DNA from: Anaerolineales bacterium UBA3071
GTDB lineage: Bacteria > Chloroflexota > Anaerolineae > UBA3071
Direction: 5' to 3'
NCBI GenBank assembly: GCA_002366755.1
Contig: DFBV01000227.1
Span: 1 to 9,305 of the forward strand
DNA: 9,305 bases
Below, one piece after another: positions 6,605 to 9,305 of this stretch. The position numbers were made by a program, and so were the translations under genes. The first letter of the stretch is position 1. The number at the start of each line of letters is the position of its first letter. Under the pieces are notes generated by a model that did no database searches, was not told where the DNA came from, and was given only the letters and a program-made list of their open reading frames with translations.

Positions 6605-7030
6605 TTGCCAACCATCAATCAACTAGTGCGTGGGGCGCGTAAGCCCGTCCGGAAGAAACGAAAAGCGCCGGCATTGCGCTACTCGTACAACGCCCTTGAG
6701 GGCAGAGCGAAGGCCACGCGCAAGGGGAACCCGTTCAAACGAGGGGTGTGTGTCCAGGTGCGTACCATGACCCCCAAGAAGCCCAACTCGGCATTGCGCA
6801 AGGTTGCTCGCGTGCGCCTGACCAACGGCATCGAGGTGACGGCCTACATCCCGGGGGAAGGCCATACTTTGCAGGAACACTCGGTGGTGCTGGTGCGCGG
6901 TGGCCGCGTCAAGGACTTGCCGGGCGTTCGCTACCACGTGGTTCGCGGCGCGTTGGATAGCACCGGGGTGGAAGACCGCAAGCGCAGCCGTTCCAAGTAC
7001 GGATCCAAGCGACCCAAGAAGATGCAGTAG
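6605..7030 (+). CDS. rpsL: 30S ribosomal protein S12
   Basis: S12 sits at the decoding centre of the 30S subunit and is needed for tRNA selection accuracy; it is the classical target of streptomycin-resistance changes. The protein is 141 residues and starts at a TTG giving MPTINQLVRGARK, the normal S12 N-terminus. Conserved blocks are KRGVCVQVRTMTPKKPNSAL (45-64), RVRLTNGIEVTAYIPGEGH (69-87), QEHSVVLVRGGRVKDLPGVR (90-109) and RSKYGSKRPKK. The lysines equivalent to E. coli K42, K43 and K87 (here K58, K59, K103) and the modifiable Asp (D104) are present, so this looks like the unmutated drug-sensitive form. The YNALEGRAKATRKGNPF insertion (28-44) is of the type found in Gram-positive and Chloroflexota S12 and absent from E. 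coli. It is the first gene of the str group. Confidence 0.98.
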   Translation: MPTINQLVRGARKPVRKKRKAPALRYSYNALEGRAKATRKGNPFKRGVCVQVRTMTPKKPNSALRKVARVRLTNGIEVTAYIPGEGHTLQEHSVVLVRGGRVKDLPGVRYHVVRGALDSTGVEDRKRSRSKYGSKRPKKMQ

Positions 7031-7038
7031 ATGGCAGT

Positions 7039-7103
7039 TTGGTGGACAGGTAGCCTGGGAACGACTTGCTCGCTCACCTGCTATCGGCTTGTCGGTTCAC
7101 CAG
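7039..7103 (+). promoter_or_regulatory. Possible folded RNA between rpsL and rpsG
   Basis: The 102-base gap can form a nested structure. The outer stem pairs 7039-7047 with 7095-7103 (nine pairs, including two G-U). The inner stem pairs 7049-7054 with 7080-7085 (six pairs, one G-U). Between the stems the 5' side has one unpaired base and the 3' side nine. In E. coli the intercistronic region at this same place binds S7 and mediates autogenous control of the str operon. Whether this element does so is inference, and the pairing is a hand prediction only. Confidence 0.4.
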
Positions 7104-7121
7104 TGTGCCAACATATCAGAT

Positions 7122-7127
7122 AGGAGG
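7122..7127 (+). promoter_or_regulatory. Consensus Shine-Dalgarno of rpsG
   Basis: A perfect AGGAGG lies five bases before the ATG at 7133, the strongest ribosome binding site in the window. It lies just outside the potential stem structure of the rpsL-rpsG gap. Confidence 0.9.
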
Positions 7128-7132
7128 CTAGT

Positions 7133-7603
7133 ATGCCGCGACGGTATCGTCCGCCGAAGCGTGTTGTTGTCCCCGATTCGAAGTACCAAAGTGAGATGGT
7201 TTCCCGCTTTGTCAATAAGCTGATGCTCCGTGGCAAGAAGAGCGTGGCGGAGCGCATCATGTACGATACGTTCGACATCATTGAGAGACGAATGGAAAGA
7301 CCCCCCCTGGGTGTATTCGAGGAGGCGATTTCGAACGCTGCCCCGGCCTTGGAGGTCAAATCGCGGCGCGTGGGTGGCGCAACCTATCAGGTTCCGATAG
7401 AAGTCTCTCCAGATCGTCGCACAAGCCTGGCCGTGCGCTGGATCATTCAGCATGCGCGCTCCCGGTCTGGCAGATCCATGGCCGAGAAGCTGGCGGCGGA
7501 GCTGATGGACGCAGCTAAGGGTGTGGGAGCGACGATCAAGAAGAAGGAAGACACGCACAGGATGGCCGAGGCCAACCGTGCCTTCGCCCATTATCGGTGG
7601 TAA
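7133..7603 (+). CDS. rpsG: 30S ribosomal protein S7
   Basis: S7 is a primary binder of the 3' major domain of 16S rRNA. It nucleates assembly of the 30S head and lies near the mRNA exit channel and E site. The protein is 156 residues, the canonical length, from MPRRYRPPKR to the family-typical end MAEANRAFAHYRW. Other conserved blocks are SEMVSRFVNKLMLRGKKSVAE (around 20-40), EVKSRRVGGATYQVPIEV (74-91) and the RWIIQHAR helix. The ATG is set by a perfect Shine-Dalgarno. The gene is preceded by rpsL after 102 bases and followed by fusA after 131 bases. In E. coli S7 is the autogenous repressor of this operon; the same role here is possible but unproven. Confidence 0.98.
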   Translation: MPRRYRPPKRVVVPDSKYQSEMVSRFVNKLMLRGKKSVAERIMYDTFDIIERRMERPPLGVFEEAISNAAPALEVKSRRVGGATYQVPIEVSPDRRTSLAVRWIIQHARSRSGRSMAEKLAAELMDAAKGVGATIKKKEDTHRMAEANRAFAHYRW

Positions 7604-7734
7604 CGCAAGTTCTGTTTCCCACCACTTTGGTTCTGTCCTTTTGGGTCGGCTTCGCGGTTCTTCTCTGATTTACTCTGTTCTGACCGCGTACGGGTCATGG
7701 TTGATGCTCGCAGTATCAGGTATTGTGGACGGCA
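7604..7734 (+). other. Pyrimidine-rich rpsG-fusA gap
   Basis: This 131-base stretch contains no convincing gene. Its first 80 bases are rich in C and T and include five hexamers of the form YTCTGW, at 7610, 7631, 7663, 7673 and 7678. A weak stem, CGCGGT (7653-7658) with ACCGCG (7683-7688), has a 24-base loop. I see no promoter with acceptable -35/-10 spacing and no intrinsic terminator, so fusA is probably read from the upstream str promoter. Confidence 0.5.
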
Positions 7735-9305
7735 ATGGCTCGAGATTATCCTCTGCAACGCACGCGAAACATAGGGATAATTGCTCACATTGATGCGGGC
7801 AAGACCACGACGACTGAGCGTATCCTCTATTACTCGGGCAAGACGCACCGCCTGGGCAACGTAGACGAGGGCACGACGGTTACGGATTGGATGGACCAGG
7901 AGCGGGAACGAGGGATCACCATCACTGCAGCGGCCGTCACCTGTGCCTGGAGGGAGTGCCAGATCAACATCGTGGATACGCCAGGCCATATTGATTTCAC
8001 GGCCGAAGTCCAACGCAGCTTGCGCGTGCTGGACGGCGGCGTGGTGATCTTCGATGCTGTGGCGGGTGTGGAGCCGCAATCAGAGACAGTGTGGCGGCAG
8101 GCTGATCGTTTTGGTGTTCCTCGCGTCTGCCTCGTGAATAAGATGGATCGCGTGGGGGCGAACTTCGACCGCACTGTGGACATGATCAGCCAGCGCTTGA
8201 GCGCCGAACCCGCTGTGATCCAGCTTCCCTTGGGCAGTGAGGCTGATTTCGAGGGGGTTGTTGACCTGTTGGAGGAGAGGGCCTGGGTGTTTCCTCCGGA
8301 GGAGTTGGGCGCACGGCAGGAGGAAGTGCCGATACCTTCATCAATGACGGAAGAGGTTCGGCGGCGGCGGGAGCGGCTAGTGGAGCAGATAGCAGAGGTT
8401 GATGAGGAGATTCTCTGCCGCTATCTCGAGGAGGAGCCGTGCACTGGGGATCATCTGCGGGCAGCCTTGCGTCGGGCGACGATCGCTGGAAGCTTGGTGC
8501 CTGTGCTCTGTGGCTCTGCCTTGCGTAACAAGGGGGTGCAGCCGCTGCTCGACGCTGTGGTGGACTATCTGCCTTCGCCGTTGGACATCCCGCCTATCGT
8601 GGGCGTTAATCCCTACACGGGCAAGGAAGAAACTCGGCCGCCCGATCCCGAAGGGCCGTTGGCTGCATTGGTTTTCAAGATTGTGTCAGACCCCTACGTG
8701 GGACGGCTGGCCTATTTGCGTGTTTATTCGGGAACCTTGCGCGCAGGCGCGGTGGTTGGCAATATCAACAAGAACCGCAAGGAACGAATCGGTCGGGTGT
8801 TGCGCATGAGGGCGAACCGTCGTGAGGATGTCAAGGAGGTCGAAGCCGGAGACATCGTTGCTGTCTTGGGCTTGAAGCACACCTACACCGGCGAGACCTT
8901 GTGCGATCGCAAGGCGCCCATTGTCCTGGAATCCATCACCTTCCCGGAGCCTGTGATCTCGGTGGCTATCGAGCCCCGAACGCAGGCCGACCAGGACCGC
9001 ATGAGTGACGCCTTGCAGCATCTGGCCGAGGAGGACCCGACGTTCGAGGTGAAGGTGGATGACCAGACTGGCCAGACCATCATCTCTGGCATGGGCGAAC
9101 TGCACCTTGAGGTTCTGGTTGAGCGCATGTTAAGGGAGTTCAGGGTGAAGGGCAACGTCGGCCGCCCGCAGGTGACATACAAAGAGACGATCTCCCGTCC
9201 TGTGCGAGCTGAGGGGAGCTTCATCCGCCAGACAGCGGGGAAGGGACAATACGGCCATGTGTGGCTGGAGATCGAGCCTTTGCAGAAGGGGCAGGGGTTT
9301 GTCTT
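7735..9305 (+). CDS. fusA: Elongation factor G (3' end outside window)
   Basis: EF-G is the ribosomal translocase GTPase and also acts with RRF in ribosome recycling. The frame is open from ATG 7735 to the right edge: 523 codons of an expected 690-700, so the end of domain IV and domain V are missing. The N-terminus MARDYPLQRTRNIGIIAHID is typical of the family. GTPase motifs: G1 AHIDAGKTT (17-25), switch I with RGITIT (59-64), G3 DTPGH (81-85), G4 NKMD (135-138), G5 GSAL (260-263). Domain II follows from about 305, domain III contains SGMGELHLEV (451-460), and domain IV starts with TAGKGQYGHV (500-509). Position after rpsG and normal motifs favour housekeeping EF-G over the EF-G2 paralogue. 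The ribosome binding site is weak: only GGA at 7727-7729, five bases before the ATG. Confidence 0.97.
   Translation, partial: MARDYPLQRTRNIGIIAHIDAGKTTTTERILYYSGKTHRLGNVDEGTTVTDWMDQERERGITITAAAVTCAWRECQINIVDTPGHIDFTAEVQRSLRVLDGGVVIFDAVAGVEPQSETVWRQADRFGVPRVCLVNKMDRVGANFDRTVDMISQRLSAEPAVIQLPLGSEADFEGVVDLLEERAWVFPPEELGARQEEVPIPSSMTEEVRRRRERLVEQIAEVDEEILCRYLEEEPCTGDHLRAALRRATIAGSLVPVLCGSALRNKGVQPLLDAVVDYLPSPLDIPPIVGVNPYTGKEETRPPDPEGPLAALVFKIVSDPYVGRLAYLRVYSGTLRAGAVVGNINKNRKERIGRVLRMRANRREDVKEVEAGDIVAVLGLKHTYTGETLCDRKAPIVLESITFPEPVISVAIEPRTQADQDRMSDALQHLAEEDPTFEVKVDDQTGQTIISGMGELHLEVLVERMLREFRVKGNVGRPQVTYKETISRPVRAEGSFIRQTAGKGQYGHVWLEIEPLQKGQGFV

Noticed and set aside
5367..6611. A 414-codon open frame on the minus strand, antisense to the end of rpoC
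   Set aside because: It overlaps highly conserved rpoC sequence, resembles no protein I recognise, and is an expected by-product of GC-rich codon use in the sense gene.
7698..7726. Possible promoter upstream of fusA using TATTGT as a -10 box
   Set aside because: The only TTGATG-like -35 box lies 14 bases away, too short, and no other box fits.

Overview
The window is a continuous, single-strand (+) stretch of core transcription and translation genes: the 3' half of rpoB, complete rpoC, then the 'str' genes rpsL (S12), rpsG (S7) and the first three quarters of fusA (EF-G). This rpoB-rpoC-rpsL-rpsG-fusA order is classical and widespread in bacteria; tuf would be expected just past the right edge. 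The DNA is GC-rich, and two of the four visible starts are non-ATG (GTG for rpoC, TTG for rpsL). The S12 sequence, with a Gram-positive/Chloroflexota-type insertion, and the enlarged RNA polymerase subunits make Chloroflexota my best guess (moderate to low confidence; inferred from remembered family sequences, not a search).

Layout. 1-1818: rpoB, open at the left edge, carrying a Trp-rich insertion of about 185 residues. 1819-1895: short gap with the rpoC ribosome binding site. 1896-6482: rpoC, 1528 codons, with all catalytic and zinc motifs intact plus several non-core segments: a charged coiled-coil insertion near the N-terminus, a domain resembling the RNA polymerase alpha-subunit C-terminal domain (alpha-CTD) in the middle, a doubled barrel-type unit downstream of the trigger loop, and an Ala/Glu-rich C-terminal tail. 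6483-6604: gap holding a near-consensus extended -10 promoter and a 10-bp leader hairpin. 6605-7030 rpsL, 7031-7132 gap with a possible folded RNA, 7133-7603 rpsG, 7604-7734 pyrimidine-rich gap, 7735-right edge fusA.

How it fits together. RpoB and RpoC form the catalytic core of RNA polymerase. S12 and S7 are small-subunit ribosomal proteins at the decoding site and the mRNA exit/head region, and EF-G drives translocation. The promoter after rpoC suggests the str genes can be transcribed separately from, as well as by read-through of, rpoBC.

The most interesting observation is the alpha-CTD-like helix-hairpin-helix domain embedded in the RpoC chain at 4065-4253. It keeps the fold signature and the equivalent of E. 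coli alpha Arg265, but has lost most other known DNA-contact residues. With the other insertions, it suggests a remodelled lineage-specific RNA polymerase. No mobile elements, CRISPR arrays, tRNA or rRNA genes were seen.
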